From: Polaribacter sp. Hel1_33_78
GTDB lineage: Bacteria > Bacteroidota > Bacteroidia > Flavobacteriales > Flavobacteriaceae
Reading direction: 5' to 3'
Assembly (NCBI RefSeq): GCF_900106075.1
Contig: NZ_LT629794.1
Location: 496,001 to 560,000 of the forward strand
DNA: 64,000 nt
Shown: positions 52,946-62,725 of the stretch, piece after piece
How the letters are laid out: each line of letters begins with the position of its first letter
Position numbering within the stretch: position 1 is the first letter of the stretch
Notes under the pieces: generated by a model
What the model was told of the DNA's origin: nothing
The model's database searches: none
Seen by the model: only the letters and a program-made list of their open reading frames with translations
Made by a program: the position numbers and the translations under genes

Positions 52946-54427
52946 ATGACCTTAAAAAATTGCAGCATACTATTTTTTTTACTAATAATTGTATCTTGTT
53001 CAGATTCAGAAATTAAAGAAGTAAATAAAACTGAAAACTTGGCCACTTCTTCTATAGAAAATTACAAGAATAAAACGCTGAGAGTGTATACAACAGCAAA
53101 AGATACAGAGCTAAGACTAACAAAAACAAGTGAACAAACTTTTAAAAATAAGGTACAGCCGTTAGAAACCGAAGTGGCTATTTTTGTGAACCCAAAAAAG
53201 ACTTTTCAGAAATATTTAGGCATTGGTGGCGCTATTACAGATGCTTCCGCTGAAGTTTTTTCAACGTTAAATGATGTGCAGCAAAATAAATTATTGCAAT
53301 CCTTATATGGTAAAGAAGGTATTGGTTATAATATTATTAGAACGAGTATTCATAGTAGTGATTTTGGTTTAGGAAGTCATACCTATATTGAAGAGGGTGA
53401 TGCAGCATTAAAGACTTTTTCAATTGAAAAAGACAAACAGAAACGAATTCCGTTTATAAAAAGAGCGATTGAACTAATTAAGGATGATGTCGTTTTTTAT
53501 GCAAGTCCATGGAGTCCGCCAGCTTTTATGAAAAGCAATAAAAATATGTTACGAGGAGGTAAGTTACTTCCAGAATTTCGTCAATCTTGGGCAGATTATT
53601 ATGTGAAGTTTATTAAAGCGTATGAGAAAGAAGGGATTCCTGTTTGGGGTTTAACCATACAAAATGAACCGATGGCCGTTCAAAGATGGGAGTCTTGTAT
53701 TTATACGGCTACCGAAGAACGTGATTTCTTAAAAAATTATTTAGGACCTACACTTGAAAAAGAAGGTTTAGGAGATAAAAAAATTGTTGTTTGGGATCAT
53801 AATAGAGATTTAATTTCTGAAAGAGCAAATACTATTTTTGAAGATCCAGAGGCGTCAAGATATGCTTGGGGTATCGGTTTTCATTGGTATGAAACTTGGA
53901 CTGGAGGTTTGCCAAAATATGATAATCTAAAAAACATAAATGAATCTTTTCCATCTAAGAATATGCTATTTACAGAAGGTTGTGCAGAAGGATTTAATTC
54001 GGAAAAATTACAATTTTGGCCAAATGCAGAACGGTACGGAAATTCTATGATAAACGATTTTAATAGCGGTGTTGTTGGTTGGACAGATTGGAATATTTTA
54101 CTAGATGAAAGAGGTGGTCCAAATCATGTTCAGAATTTTTGCTTTGCACCAATTCATGCAGATACAAAAACAGGAGAATTGACATTTACACCAACCTATT
54201 ATTATATTGGTCACTTTTCAAAATTCATAAATCCAGGAGCTTTGCGAGTAAGCACAACAACAAGCAGAACCACTATTGAAAGTACGTCTTTTAAAAATAA
54301 AAACGGGGAAATTGTAACCGTAGTGATGAATAAAACAGATACTAAAATAGGGTATAAACTTATTGTTGGTGAAAGTGAAACTGTATTAGAAATAGCACCA
54401 CGTGCAATGCAAACAATAATTTACTAA
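52946..54427 (+). CDS. GH30-family glycoside hydrolase lipoprotein
   Basis: About 493 aa from ATG 52946, which gives a proper lipoprotein signal (SILFFLLIIVSCSDSE); a TTG at 52913 would add eleven residues. The GH30 TIM-barrel has YLGIGGAITDASAEVF, YNIIRTSIHSSDFGLG, YASPWSPPAFMKSN, acid/base Glu241 in TIQNEPMAVQRWESC and nucleophile Glu344 in LFTEGCAEG, followed by the GH30 beta-sandwich. In laminarin loci GH30 enzymes remove beta-1,6-linked glucose branches; that role is inferred from context. Confidence 0.92.
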   Translation: MTLKNCSILFFLLIIVSCSDSEIKEVNKTENLATSSIENYKNKTLRVYTTAKDTELRLTKTSEQTFKNKVQPLETEVAIFVNPKKTFQKYLGIGGAITDASAEVFSTLNDVQQNKLLQSLYGKEGIGYNIIRTSIHSSDFGLGSHTYIEEGDAALKTFSIEKDKQKRIPFIKRAIELIKDDVVFYASPWSPPAFMKSNKNMLRGGKLLPEFRQSWADYYVKFIKAYEKEGIPVWGLTIQNEPMAVQRWESCIYTATEERDFLKNYLGPTLEKEGLGDKKIVVWDHNRDLISERANTIFEDPEASRYAWGIGFHWYETWTGGLPKYDNLKNINESFPSKNMLFTEGCAEGFNSEKLQFWPNAERYGNSMINDFNSGVVGWTDWNILLDERGGPNHVQNFCFAPIHADTKTGELTFTPTYYYIGHFSKFINPGALRVSTTTSRTTIESTSFKNKNGEIVTVVMNKTDTKIGYKLIVGESETVLEIAPRAMQTIIY

Positions 54428-54456
54428 ATTTACTTTTTTAAAATTCAAAATGAATT

Positions 54457-56001
54457 ATGAATAATAAGGCATACACCATTTTTATAAGTTTTATAGTTGC
54501 ATTAGGCGGATTCCTTTTTGGTTTTGATGCCGGCATTATTTCCGGAGTCATGTCTTTTGCGGGGCCAGAATTTGATTTAAGCGAAATTCAATCTGGATGG
54601 GTGGTAAGTGCCCCTTCATTTGCGGCCATGTTTGCGATGTTATTTTCAGGAAGGTTGAGTGATGTTATTGGAAGAAAAAAAACATTGATTTTTGTAGCTT
54701 TTTTATATGCTATTTCTGCTGTTTTATCTGCCATGGCATCATCTTATGAAATGCTATATGTTGCAAGAATTATTGGCGGTATCGCTTTTGGTGCAGCGTT
54801 GGTTTTAGCACCGATCTATATTGCAGAGATTTCAACAGCAGAAAATAGAGGAAAGTTAGTTTCTTTGCAGCAACTAAACATTGTTTTTGGTTTTTTTGCG
54901 GCATTTTTAAGTAATTATTTTTTTAATAAATATAATACATCAGAAAGTACTTTTTTAACCGATGAAAACGTTTGGAGATGGATGTTAGGGGTCGAGTTTA
55001 TTCCTGCAGTAGGTTATTTTATTTTCTTGTTTTTTATCCCTAAAAGTCCACGTTGGTTATATTTAAAAGGGAATTTCGAGGAAGCGAAAATAGTTTTGAA
55101 TAAAATTCATGGTACTGAAAGAGGAGAGGAAGAAATTGCTGCTATCGAAAAAAATATACATGCTGAGAAAAACAAAGAAGCATTAAAAATTAAAGATATA
55201 TTAAAATCATCATTACGCTTTATTTTAGTTGTTGGTTTAATTGTTGGAGTTTTGCAACAAATTACAGGTATAAATGCAGTGTATTTCTATGCAACATCCA
55301 TTTTTAAACAAACAGGAATAGGAACAGATGCTGCTTTTTCATCCGGAGTTTTATTAAGTTCGATTTCAGTTATATTTACTTTTGTTGCTATTTATTTAAT
55401 TGATAGAACAGGCAGAAGGCCTTTATTGTTGTTCGGTACGGCGGGAATTGCAGTTAGTTTATTATTGTGTGCTTATGGTTTTAATCAGGCAACATATCAA
55501 TTATCAGCAGAAAAAATTAATCAATTAGAATTTTCTGAATCCCAAAAATTACTACCTTTTGTAGATAAAGTATATGATAATGATATTGATTTTAAGAACG
55601 ATGTAAAAGCGATTTTAGGGAATAAAATATATAGTAAGAATGATGGCGCTATTTTGGAAGCAGCAACTACGATTAATGCTACTTTAATATTAATCGGAAT
55701 TTTAGGTTTTATAGCCTGTTTTGCATTTTCACTGGGTCCAGTTATGTGGGTATTATTGTCAGAATTATATCCATTAAAATATAGAGGATTAGCAATTGGT
55801 ATTATTGCTTTTATAAATTCGTTAATAAGTTCTTTAGTGCAGTTAGTTTTTCCTTGGGAGTTATCTAATTTAGGAAATGCACTTACCTTTTTTATCTTTG
55901 GAATAATTGCGTTAGTAGGATTCTTTGTTTTGGTGAAAATATTACCTGAAACGAAAGGAAAATCTTTAGAAGAGTTAGAATTAGAGTTGGTTAAAAGCTA
56001 A
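54457..56001 (+). CDS. Sugar-porter family MFS transporter
   Basis: 514 aa with twelve predicted helices. Sugar-porter signatures are GGFLFGFDAGIISGVM, GRLSDVIGRKKTL, PIYIAEISTAENRGKLVSLQQL, FIPKSPRWLYLKG, QQITGINAVYFYA, DRTGRRPLLL and the end PETKGKSLEELE. A loop insert between helices 9 and 10 (about residues 345-400) is longer than usual. It would take glucose or a small oligosaccharide from the periplasm into the cytoplasm. It is the last gene of the glucan locus, 29 bp after GH30. Confidence 0.93.
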   Translation: MNNKAYTIFISFIVALGGFLFGFDAGIISGVMSFAGPEFDLSEIQSGWVVSAPSFAAMFAMLFSGRLSDVIGRKKTLIFVAFLYAISAVLSAMASSYEMLYVARIIGGIAFGAALVLAPIYIAEISTAENRGKLVSLQQLNIVFGFFAAFLSNYFFNKYNTSESTFLTDENVWRWMLGVEFIPAVGYFIFLFFIPKSPRWLYLKGNFEEAKIVLNKIHGTERGEEEIAAIEKNIHAEKNKEALKIKDILKSSLRFILVVGLIVGVLQQITGINAVYFYATSIFKQTGIGTDAAFSSGVLLSSISVIFTFVAIYLIDRTGRRPLLLFGTAGIAVSLLLCAYGFNQATYQLSAEKINQLEFSESQKLLPFVDKVYDNDIDFKNDVKAILGNKIYSKNDGAILEAATTINATLILIGILGFIACFAFSLGPVMWVLLSELYPLKYRGLAIGIIAFINSLISSLVQLVFPWELSNLGNALTFFIFGIIALVGFFVLVKILPETKGKSLEELELELVKS

Positions 56002-56184
56002 TTTAGGGTTTCAAATTAAGGATACTGTATAGGTGCAAACATGTAAAAATTAAAAATCATTGATTATTAATATTGCAATAGATTTTTCTTTTTTTAGTTT
56101 AATTATAGTGTTAAAACTTCAGGTGATAAGTATTTGTTCTTGTAAAATGAATATATTTGATAACTTAAATTAATCAGTGTTTGA

Positions 56185-57168
56185 ATGAAGTTTTTATACT
56201 TTAGATTTTGCGTACTATTTTTATGCTTTTTTTCATTAAAAATTAATTCGCAAGAGACGTTGCCGATATACCAAGATTATCTTTCTGATAATGTATATTT
56301 AGTGCACCCATCGGCTGCAGGTATTGGTAATTCTAGTAAATTAAGATTTACTGCAAGACAACAATGGGCGGGAATACCCAATGCACCAGCTTTACAAACT
56401 TTGAGTTTTCATACCAAAATTAGTGAAGAATCTAATGCCGGTTATGGATTTGTTTTATTCAATGATAAAAACGGTTTCCATTCTCAAAAAGGAATACAAG
56501 GTTCTTATGCATATCATTTGCCAATGTCCGATGGGAGACTGTTTAATCAACTTTCTTTTGGATTGGCTTTTACCTTTGTTCAAAATCAATCAGACCAAAG
56601 AACTTTTACCGGAGATAGAGCAATTGCTGCTGTTGTAGAAAGTACAAGCTATTATAACGCAGATTTTAGTGTTGCTTATCATTTGGGAGGTTTTTCTTCC
56701 TATTTTACAGTAAAAAATTTATTATTAACGGCTAAGAATAATTTAAATGTTCAGGAACCTTTAGATTTAAGAAATTATATTTTTTCTACTGGATATTATT
56801 TTGGCCAAGATCTTTTTGTTCAATTTGAACCATCTTTGATGCTCCAAATTAGAGAGAGTACAGGAGAACGAATTGCAGATTTTAATATGAAAGTGTACAA
56901 GGATTTTTCAAAATTACAACTTTGGGCGGCACTTTCATATCGAAAAAGTTTTGATGTTAACGCTATCGAAAACGCACAATTTGTATCTCCAATTATTGGT
57001 TTAAATTATGATAACTTAATGTTTTCTTATACATACACAAACCAAATGAATGAGACTGTTTTAACAACATCTGGATTTCATCAAATTTCTGTGGGTATAA
57101 ATTTATGGACTAGAGAACAAAGAGCTGCTGCTTGTCCAAACATTAATTCCTCTGTTAGACGATTTTAA
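56185..57168 (+). CDS. PorP/SprF-family type IX secretion membrane protein
   Basis: 327 aa. Signal peptide (FCVLFLCFFSLKINSQ), then PLYQDYLSDNVYLVHPSAAG-like start of PorP/SprF proteins (here IYQDYLSDNVYLVHPSAAG), LRFTARQQWAGIPNAPALQT and a beta-barrel ending YTNQMNETVLTTSGFHQISV. Members help secrete or attach type IX substrates at the outer membrane. Its last bases overlap the convergent murI stop by four bases. It may serve some of the T9SS-tailed proteins encoded upstream. Confidence 0.9.
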   Translation: MKFLYFRFCVLFLCFFSLKINSQETLPIYQDYLSDNVYLVHPSAAGIGNSSKLRFTARQQWAGIPNAPALQTLSFHTKISEESNAGYGFVLFNDKNGFHSQKGIQGSYAYHLPMSDGRLFNQLSFGLAFTFVQNQSDQRTFTGDRAIAAVVESTSYYNADFSVAYHLGGFSSYFTVKNLLLTAKNNLNVQEPLDLRNYIFSTGYYFGQDLFVQFEPSLMLQIRESTGERIADFNMKVYKDFSKLQLWAALSYRKSFDVNAIENAQFVSPIIGLNYDNLMFSYTYTNQMNETVLTTSGFHQISVGINLWTREQRAAACPNINSSVRRF

Positions 57169-57962
57169 AACTCCCTTTCATCAATTTTCACTAGCTCATT
57201 ATTGTCATTAGAAATGAGCATTTTTAAAACTTGTTTGTTTTTATTGATGTAAAACTGATGCTTTCCTTTTCTTGCATTATTATTTAAAAGATGATGTTTT
57301 TCTAAGATCGCTTTGGTTTGTTTTGCAACTGCTTCTCCAGAATCTATAATCTGAATCTTCTCTCCAGTGATTTCTCTAATTTGAGGTATTAAATAGGGGT
57401 AGTGTGTACATCCTAAAACCAAACAGTCAATATCCTCTTCTAGCATCGGTGTGATATAAGAAGAAAGTAATTCATTCATTTCTGAAGAATTTATTTTCCC
57501 GTTTTCAATCAATTCAACTAAGCCTTTTCCTATCGTTTCTATAGTTGTTATTTTTTTAGTAATAGTATTTGTGGTTTTTTCAAATAACGTGCTGTTCAAG
57601 GTTCCTTTAGTGGCCAGTATTCCAATATTATTTGTTTTAGTTTGAATCGCTGCAGGTTTTATAGCAGGCTCAATACCAATAAAAGGAATAGCATACTTTT
57701 TTCTTAATATTTTTATGGCATTTGTGGTCGCAGTGTTGCACGCTACAACAATTAGTTTACAATCTTTTTGAAGTAAATATTCTGTATTTTTTATAGATAA
57801 ATCAATAATTTCTTGTTCGCTTTTTTCTCCATAAGGAGCATTTTTGCTATCAGAAAGATAAATGGTGTTTTCGTTTGGTAAAAGTGTCTTAATCTCTTTC
57901 CAAATAGAAGTGCCACCAACTCCAGAATCAAAAATACCAATTGGAAAACTAGTTAATTTCAT
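57165..57962 (-). CDS. murI: Glutamate racemase
   Basis: 265 aa. It interconverts L- and D-glutamate for peptidoglycan. The catalytic Cys pair is in VVACNTATTNA and VLGCTHYPYL, with the N-terminal IGIFDSGVGGTSIWKEI, LSDSKNAPYGEKS and IDSGEAVA also typical. It is the last gene of the leftward cluster and is separated from the ompH gene by a terminator (57977-58003). A convergent overlap of four bases with the PorP-type gene suggests no further read-through. Confidence 0.95.
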   Translation of the reverse strand: MKLTSFPIGIFDSGVGGTSIWKEIKTLLPNENTIYLSDSKNAPYGEKSEQEIIDLSIKNTEYLLQKDCKLIVVACNTATTNAIKILRKKYAIPFIGIEPAIKPAAIQTKTNNIGILATKGTLNSTLFEKTTNTITKKITTIETIGKGLVELIENGKINSSEMNELLSSYITPMLEEDIDCLVLGCTHYPYLIPQIREITGEKIQIIDSGEAVAKQTKAILEKHHLLNNNARKGKHQFYINKNKQVLKMLISNDNNELVKIDEREF

Positions 57963-57976
57963 ATATGTAAAAATAA

Positions 57977-58003
57977 AAAAACCTACTTAAAAAAGTAGGT
58001 TTT
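57977..58003 (-). terminator. Terminator between ompH and murI
   Basis: On the minus strand AAAACCTACTT pairs with AAGTAGGTTTT and is followed by a T-rich tract, just before murI. Confidence 0.7.
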
Positions 58004-58027
58004 AGAATCTTATTTAAAAGTTTGTTT

Positions 58028-58534
58028 TTAGAAGCCTAATTTCGTTTTTACAGCTGCAAAAATATCTTCACCTTTTTTAACTAGTAAGCCTTTACCGACA
58101 GAAGCGTCTAAAATGTATAAAATACCTTTAGAAGCTGCTACTTCTTCGATAGCTTTCTGTGCTTTTTCTATAATTGGGTTTAAGCCTTCTGCCTGTTTTT
58201 TCTGCATTTCTTGTAACGCAGTTTGTCTTAATTGTTCGTATCTAGCTCTCTCTTGTTGTACTTCTTGAGCTCTAGACTCGTTTATTTCTCTTGTCTGTGC
58301 ATTTTGTTCTGCAGTATACTTTTTCATTTTACTGTCTAATTTCTGCGCCATTCCCTCAATCTCATCTTGATAAGTTTTACTTAACTTTTCAATATCTAAT
58401 TTCAACTGTTTTGTTTGAGGCATTTCAGCTACTAACTTTTCAAAGTCTATATGACCCGTCTTTTGTGCATTCGCAACACCACCTACTCCTAAAGTAAACA
58501 CAGCAATTAATAGTAACGTTTTTAAATTTTTCAT
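58028..58534 (-). CDS. OmpH/Skp-family periplasmic chaperone
   Basis: 168 aa. Signal peptide (LLLIAVFTLGVGGVANAQ), then the Skp fold: KTGHIDFEKLVAEMPQTKQL, a long alpha-helical coiled coil (about residues 45-125), and the C-terminal strands ILYILDASVGKGLLVKKGED. It would hold outer-membrane proteins in the periplasm before insertion by BamA, encoded upstream in the same cluster. A second, longer OmpH lies next to it. Confidence 0.92.
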   Translation of the reverse strand: MKNLKTLLLIAVFTLGVGGVANAQKTGHIDFEKLVAEMPQTKQLKLDIEKLSKTYQDEIEGMAQKLDSKMKKYTAEQNAQTREINESRAQEVQQERARYEQLRQTALQEMQKKQAEGLNPIIEKAQKAIEEVAASKGILYILDASVGKGLLVKKGEDIFAAVKTKLGF

Positions 58535-58569
58535 TCTTGTTTTAATTTAATTATTATTCTTGACTTTAT

Positions 58570-59400
58570 TTAATTATTTTCTTTCTTCTTTCGTTCTTCC
58601 TCTTTTTTCTTTCTGAGGGCTTCTTTCTTTTCTCTTAAAACTTTTCTTTGTTCTTCTCGTTTTTTAATAAGAGCGGCTCTTTTTTCTGCAATTGCTTTTT
58701 TCTTCGCTTCTTTATCTGCTACTTTTTTAGCAACTGCCTGCACTTTTTTATTCTTCGCTTCTGCTAGCTTTAATTCTTTATCTGCAGTTTTTTTAGCAAT
58801 AACTTCTTTTTGTGCTTCCGTTAACTCTTTGCCAGGAGCATTCGCTTTTTTTCTTTTTTGCTCCTTTTTTTCGCTTGCTAATCTTGTTCTATCTATTGTA
58901 GATAAAACAAGTTCGCTAATATCGTATTTTTTATTTGAATACAACATAATCAAATCACTAGATTTTTCAAATACAAAATCGTACTTCTTTCTTTTTGCAA
59001 TCCCTTGTATCGCATTAAAAACTTGATCTTGAATAGGCTTTACCAATTGTTTTCTTACCAAAAACATATCTCCTTTAGGACCAAAGTATAAAGATTCTAA
59101 ACGTCTTAATTCAAATTGTTTTAAAGTAATTTCCTCTTCTTTTTCTTCGATTAAATCTTTCGTTAAAATTACTTTTTCGTTCGCTAAGTCAGATTTTAGC
59201 ACTTCTATATGACGTGCTTGCTTGTCTAATTTTTTTCTCCATTTTCCAATTTTAGCATCTAATGTATTTTGCGCTTGCATATATTCTGGAACATTTTCTA
59301 GAATGTACTCCATATCTATATATGCAATAATTTGATTTCTTTGGGACCAAAAGTTTGTGGCTGTAAATAACAGAAAAACTAATAAAAATATTTTTTTCAT
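58570..59400 (-). CDS. OmpH/Skp-family chaperone with long Lys-rich tail
   Basis: About 276 aa from ATG 59400 (a start at 59448 lacks a proper signal). Signal peptide (IFLLVFLLFTATNFWSQ), Skp domain (IAYIDMEYILENVPEYMQAQ, long coiled coil, FVFEKSSDLIMLYSNKKYDI). Residues from about 170 to the end are a highly basic helical tail dominated by Lys, Arg, Glu and Ala (KKADAKEKRAAL-like). The tail is unusual for Skp and could bind nucleic acid, lipid head groups or peptidoglycan; that is a guess. It lies between bamA and the second ompH. Confidence 0.9.
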   Translation of the reverse strand: MKKIFLLVFLLFTATNFWSQRNQIIAYIDMEYILENVPEYMQAQNTLDAKIGKWRKKLDKQARHIEVLKSDLANEKVILTKDLIEEKEEEITLKQFELRRLESLYFGPKGDMFLVRKQLVKPIQDQVFNAIQGIAKRKKYDFVFEKSSDLIMLYSNKKYDISELVLSTIDRTRLASEKKEQKRKKANAPGKELTEAQKEVIAKKTADKELKLAEAKNKKVQAVAKKVADKEAKKKAIAEKRAALIKKREEQRKVLREKKEALRKKKEEERKKKENN

Positions 59401-59466
59401 TTGTATAATGTATTTAGAAAAAACCGTGCCAAAAAAACCCATTGACATTACAAATGTACAGTTTTT

Positions 59467-61971
59467 CTAGAATTGTCTTCCAATAATAAAATGTGTTTGC
59501 CAGCCAGATTTTTCCCTTAATCCAGGTAAAGGGTCAAAGCCATGTGCAAAGTCTATACCTAATAAACCAAAGGCCGGCATAAAAATTCTTACACCTAATC
59601 CTGCTGAACGTTTTAATTCAAACGGATTAAATGTTTCAAAATTGTCATAAGAATTACCCGCTTCTAAAAATCCTAGTGTATATATAGAGGCAGAAGGAGA
59701 ATCTGTTATAGAAAATCTTAATTCCATTTGAAACTTATTAAAAATTGTTCCTCCTTCAGCAGATGATAATCTATTATTTTCATATCCTCTTAATCCAACT
59801 GTTTCTCTACCATCTAACTGAAATTGTGCAATTCCATCTCCTCCAACAAAATATCTTTCAAATGGATTTTGACCTAATTCTGAATTATAAAATCCTAAAT
59901 AACCCATTTCTGCGTTGGTCATCAATACTAATTTATCTGTAAATGAAGTATACCATTTACCTTTTGCTGTTATTTTATAGTATTCTAACCATTTGTATTT
60001 TTCTTGAGTTTCTAAATTTGCGTAATCTTTATCACTGAATAGAGAGTAAGGCAAAGTTGCTTTTACGGCAAGAGAAAATTCAGAACCATAAGTAGGAAAA
60101 ATTAAACTTGGTCCTGCAGAGTTTCTGCTAATAACTGCGTTATACGACAAGTTATTTAAAGTTCCATTATTTAAAATATCACTACCAACTCTAAATCCAT
60201 AGTTATTTAAATTAAAACTTTGATAAGAAATAGTTTGCGATAATTGAAAGAAATCATCTGGCCATTTTAAACGTTGTCCTAAACCTAAAGAGGCACCAAT
60301 AATACCTAAACTTTGATTTCTATCTACATCTCCTGTTTGAAAGTTAAATTGATACTGATTTGATGAGTAAATAGAAAACGATAAAGATTGTGGTTTTCTG
60401 CCTCCCAACCAAGGTTCTGTAAATGAAAAACTATAAGTATTAAATGTTCTACTCGTTTGTAGACGTAAAGATAGTTTTTGACCATCTCCCATTGGTAAAG
60501 GATTGTACGATTCTTTATTGAATAAATTTCGAATAGAGAAATTATTAAAAGATAAACCAAGAGTACCTATAAAAGAACCACCTCCATAACCCCCTTGCAG
60601 TTCTATCTGACTTCCACCTTTTTCTACTACTGTAAAGTCTATATCAGCTGTTTTATTTTGATAATTTGGCACAACATCTGGTGATACATTTTGATCAAAG
60701 AAACCCAATTGACCTATTTCTCTAATAGACCTAATAATAGCACTTCTACTAAATAAATCTCCCGGTTTAACACGTAATTCTCTAAAAATAACATGGTCAT
60801 TTGTTTTATCATTACCCGTTACTGTAACTTTTTTAATACGTGCTTTTTCATCTTCTCTAATTCTAATTTCAACGGTAATAGAGTCATTTTTCACCCTTGT
60901 TTCAATAGCATTTACTTGAGAGAATAAGAAACCATTATCTTGGTATAAGGTAGAAATATCTTCAGAATTAGGAGATCCATCACCTTTTACGCGCTCTTTA
61001 AGCACAGCGCCGTTATAAACATCACCTTTATCAATTCTTAACACTGCTCTTAATTCATCATCGGTGTATTCTTTATTTCCAACAAATAAAATATCAGCAA
61101 ATTTGTACTGTTTTCCTTCTTCTAATGTTATATTTAGATTAATTGTATTGTCATCATTCCAAGAAATTTTATCACTTAAAATACGAGCATCTCTAAAGCC
61201 TAATCGGCTGTATTTATCTAAAATATTTTCTAAATCTTCTTGATAATCTTCTTCTATATATTTTGATGCTTTCCAGAAACGACCAACAAACTTACTTTTG
61301 GTGTTAGACATTGCCTTTTTCAGCTTTTTATCTGTAAATTTTTTATTTCCAGTAAAAACAATTTCTTTAATTTTTATTCGAACACCTTTATCTACAAAGA
61401 CATTTATATTCACCGTATTGAGGTCTGCGGTGTCTTTTTTTACAGCTAGGTTTACTTTTGTTTTCAGATATCCTTTATCTGTGTATTTCTTTGTAATATA
61501 ATTTTTTGTGGTTACAATTAAGTTATCGGTAAGCATTGCCCCTGATTTTAATTCAGCCTCTTTAACAAGTTCTTTTGCTTTAGATTTTTTAACACCAGTA
61601 ATTTTTACTTGATTTAATTGTGGTAATTCTTGCACATCAAATTGTAGGTAAACGGTGTTGCCATCTACTTTTGCCAAGTATACATCTACATTGCTAAATT
61701 GCTTGCTTTCGTATAATTTTTTTATAGCACTTGTAAGCTTGTCTCCCGGTAGTTTTATAACTTGTCCATTTCTTAAACCAGTAAAAATTTTAACAGTTTC
61801 TTCGCTAAATTTTTTTAAACCAGTAACAGAAATTCCACCCAAAATATATTCTTTTCCTTTTTCGAAGGAAATATTTTTGTCGGTGGTAATGGTGTCTTTT
61901 TTTATTTGAGCTATCGTACTAAAATTAAAAAAAAGTGCAAAAAGCACTAAAGTTGTAGAAAGTAATTTCAT
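59467..61971 (-). CDS. bamA: Outer-membrane protein assembly factor BamA
   Basis: About 834 aa from ATG 61971, just after the uppS stop. Signal peptide (LLSTTLVLFALFFNFSTIAQ), five POTRA-type repeats (GGISVTGLKKFSEETVKIFT, VKITGVKKSKAKELV, IVFTGNKKFTDKKLKKAM, ILFVGNKEYTDDELRAVLRI, VTVTGNDKTNDHVIFRELRV) and a C-terminal barrel with the VGGDGIAQFQLDGRETVGLRGY strand and terminal FIIGRQF. It inserts beta-barrel proteins in the outer membrane with the OmpH chaperones encoded next. Confidence 0.96.
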   Translation of the reverse strand: MKLLSTTLVLFALFFNFSTIAQIKKDTITTDKNISFEKGKEYILGGISVTGLKKFSEETVKIFTGLRNGQVIKLPGDKLTSAIKKLYESKQFSNVDVYLAKVDGNTVYLQFDVQELPQLNQVKITGVKKSKAKELVKEAELKSGAMLTDNLIVTTKNYITKKYTDKGYLKTKVNLAVKKDTADLNTVNINVFVDKGVRIKIKEIVFTGNKKFTDKKLKKAMSNTKSKFVGRFWKASKYIEEDYQEDLENILDKYSRLGFRDARILSDKISWNDDNTINLNITLEEGKQYKFADILFVGNKEYTDDELRAVLRIDKGDVYNGAVLKERVKGDGSPNSEDISTLYQDNGFLFSQVNAIETRVKNDSITVEIRIREDEKARIKKVTVTGNDKTNDHVIFRELRVKPGDLFSRSAIIRSIREIGQLGFFDQNVSPDVVPNYQNKTADIDFTVVEKGGSQIELQGGYGGGSFIGTLGLSFNNFSIRNLFNKESYNPLPMGDGQKLSLRLQTSRTFNTYSFSFTEPWLGGRKPQSLSFSIYSSNQYQFNFQTGDVDRNQSLGIIGASLGLGQRLKWPDDFFQLSQTISYQSFNLNNYGFRVGSDILNNGTLNNLSYNAVISRNSAGPSLIFPTYGSEFSLAVKATLPYSLFSDKDYANLETQEKYKWLEYYKITAKGKWYTSFTDKLVLMTNAEMGYLGFYNSELGQNPFERYFVGGDGIAQFQLDGRETVGLRGYENNRLSSAEGGTIFNKFQMELRFSITDSPSASIYTLGFLEAGNSYDNFETFNPFELKRSAGLGVRIFMPAFGLLGIDFAHGFDPLPGLREKSGWQTHFIIGRQF

Positions 61972-61978
61972 AGAAATT

Positions 61979-62722
61979 TTATTCTGTAAGTTGTTCGCTT
62001 GTTTTTCCAAATCGTCTTTCTCTATTCTGATAATCTATGATGGCATCATAGAAATGTTCTTGTCTAAAATCTGGCCAAAGAATATTTGTAAAGTATAATT
62101 CAGCATACGCAATTTGCCATAATAAGAAATTACTAATGCGTTGTTCTCCACTAGTTCTTATTAATAAATCAACGTTGGGCAAATTAAACGTATATAAATG
62201 GTTATTTATAGTATTTTCATCAATTTTTTCTAAATCAAGCTCTTTATTAACAACTTTTTTAGATATGTTTTTGATTGCGTTAACAATTTCTTCTCTTGAT
62301 CCGTAACTTAAAGCAAAAGTTAGGGTCATTTCATTATTTGATTTTGTTTTCTGAATTACATCTAATAATGTTTTTTGAGCAGTTTTAGGCAGATTTTCTA
62401 TGTTGCCAATGGCATTCACTTTTATTTTGTTTTCTTGAAAGGTCGGCAGTTCTTTTTTTAGTGAACTAATTAGTAAACTCATTAAAGCGTCTATTTCAAA
62501 TTTAGGTCTTTTCCAATTTTCTGTAGAAAAAGCATATAGAGTGATATATCTTACTTTGAGTTCTCCTGCAGCCTCCAGTGTTTGTCTTACAGCAGTTAAT
62601 GCATTTTTATGTCCAAAAACTCTAGTCATCCCTTTATCTTTTGCCCAACGACCGTTACCGTCCATAATAATGGCAACGTGTTTTGGAACTCTTTGTGGGT
62701 TAATGCGTAGTTTTTTATCCAT
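61979..62722 (-). CDS. uppS: Undecaprenyl diphosphate synthase
   Basis: 247 aa. It makes the C55 lipid carrier for cell-wall synthesis. The family start HVAIIMDGNGRWAKDKGM with Asp in MDGNGRW, FSTENWKRP, TFALSYGSREEIVNA and RTSGEQRISNFLLWQIAYAE are all present. It lies 3 bp after the DUF6089 gene and ends 8 bases before the bamA start, so the three are one operon. Confidence 0.96.
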   Translation of the reverse strand: MDKKLRINPQRVPKHVAIIMDGNGRWAKDKGMTRVFGHKNALTAVRQTLEAAGELKVRYITLYAFSTENWKRPKFEIDALMSLLISSLKKELPTFQENKIKVNAIGNIENLPKTAQKTLLDVIQKTKSNNEMTLTFALSYGSREEIVNAIKNISKKVVNKELDLEKIDENTINNHLYTFNLPNVDLLIRTSGEQRISNFLLWQIAYAELYFTNILWPDFRQEHFYDAIIDYQNRERRFGKTSEQLTE

Positions 62723-62725
62723 AAA

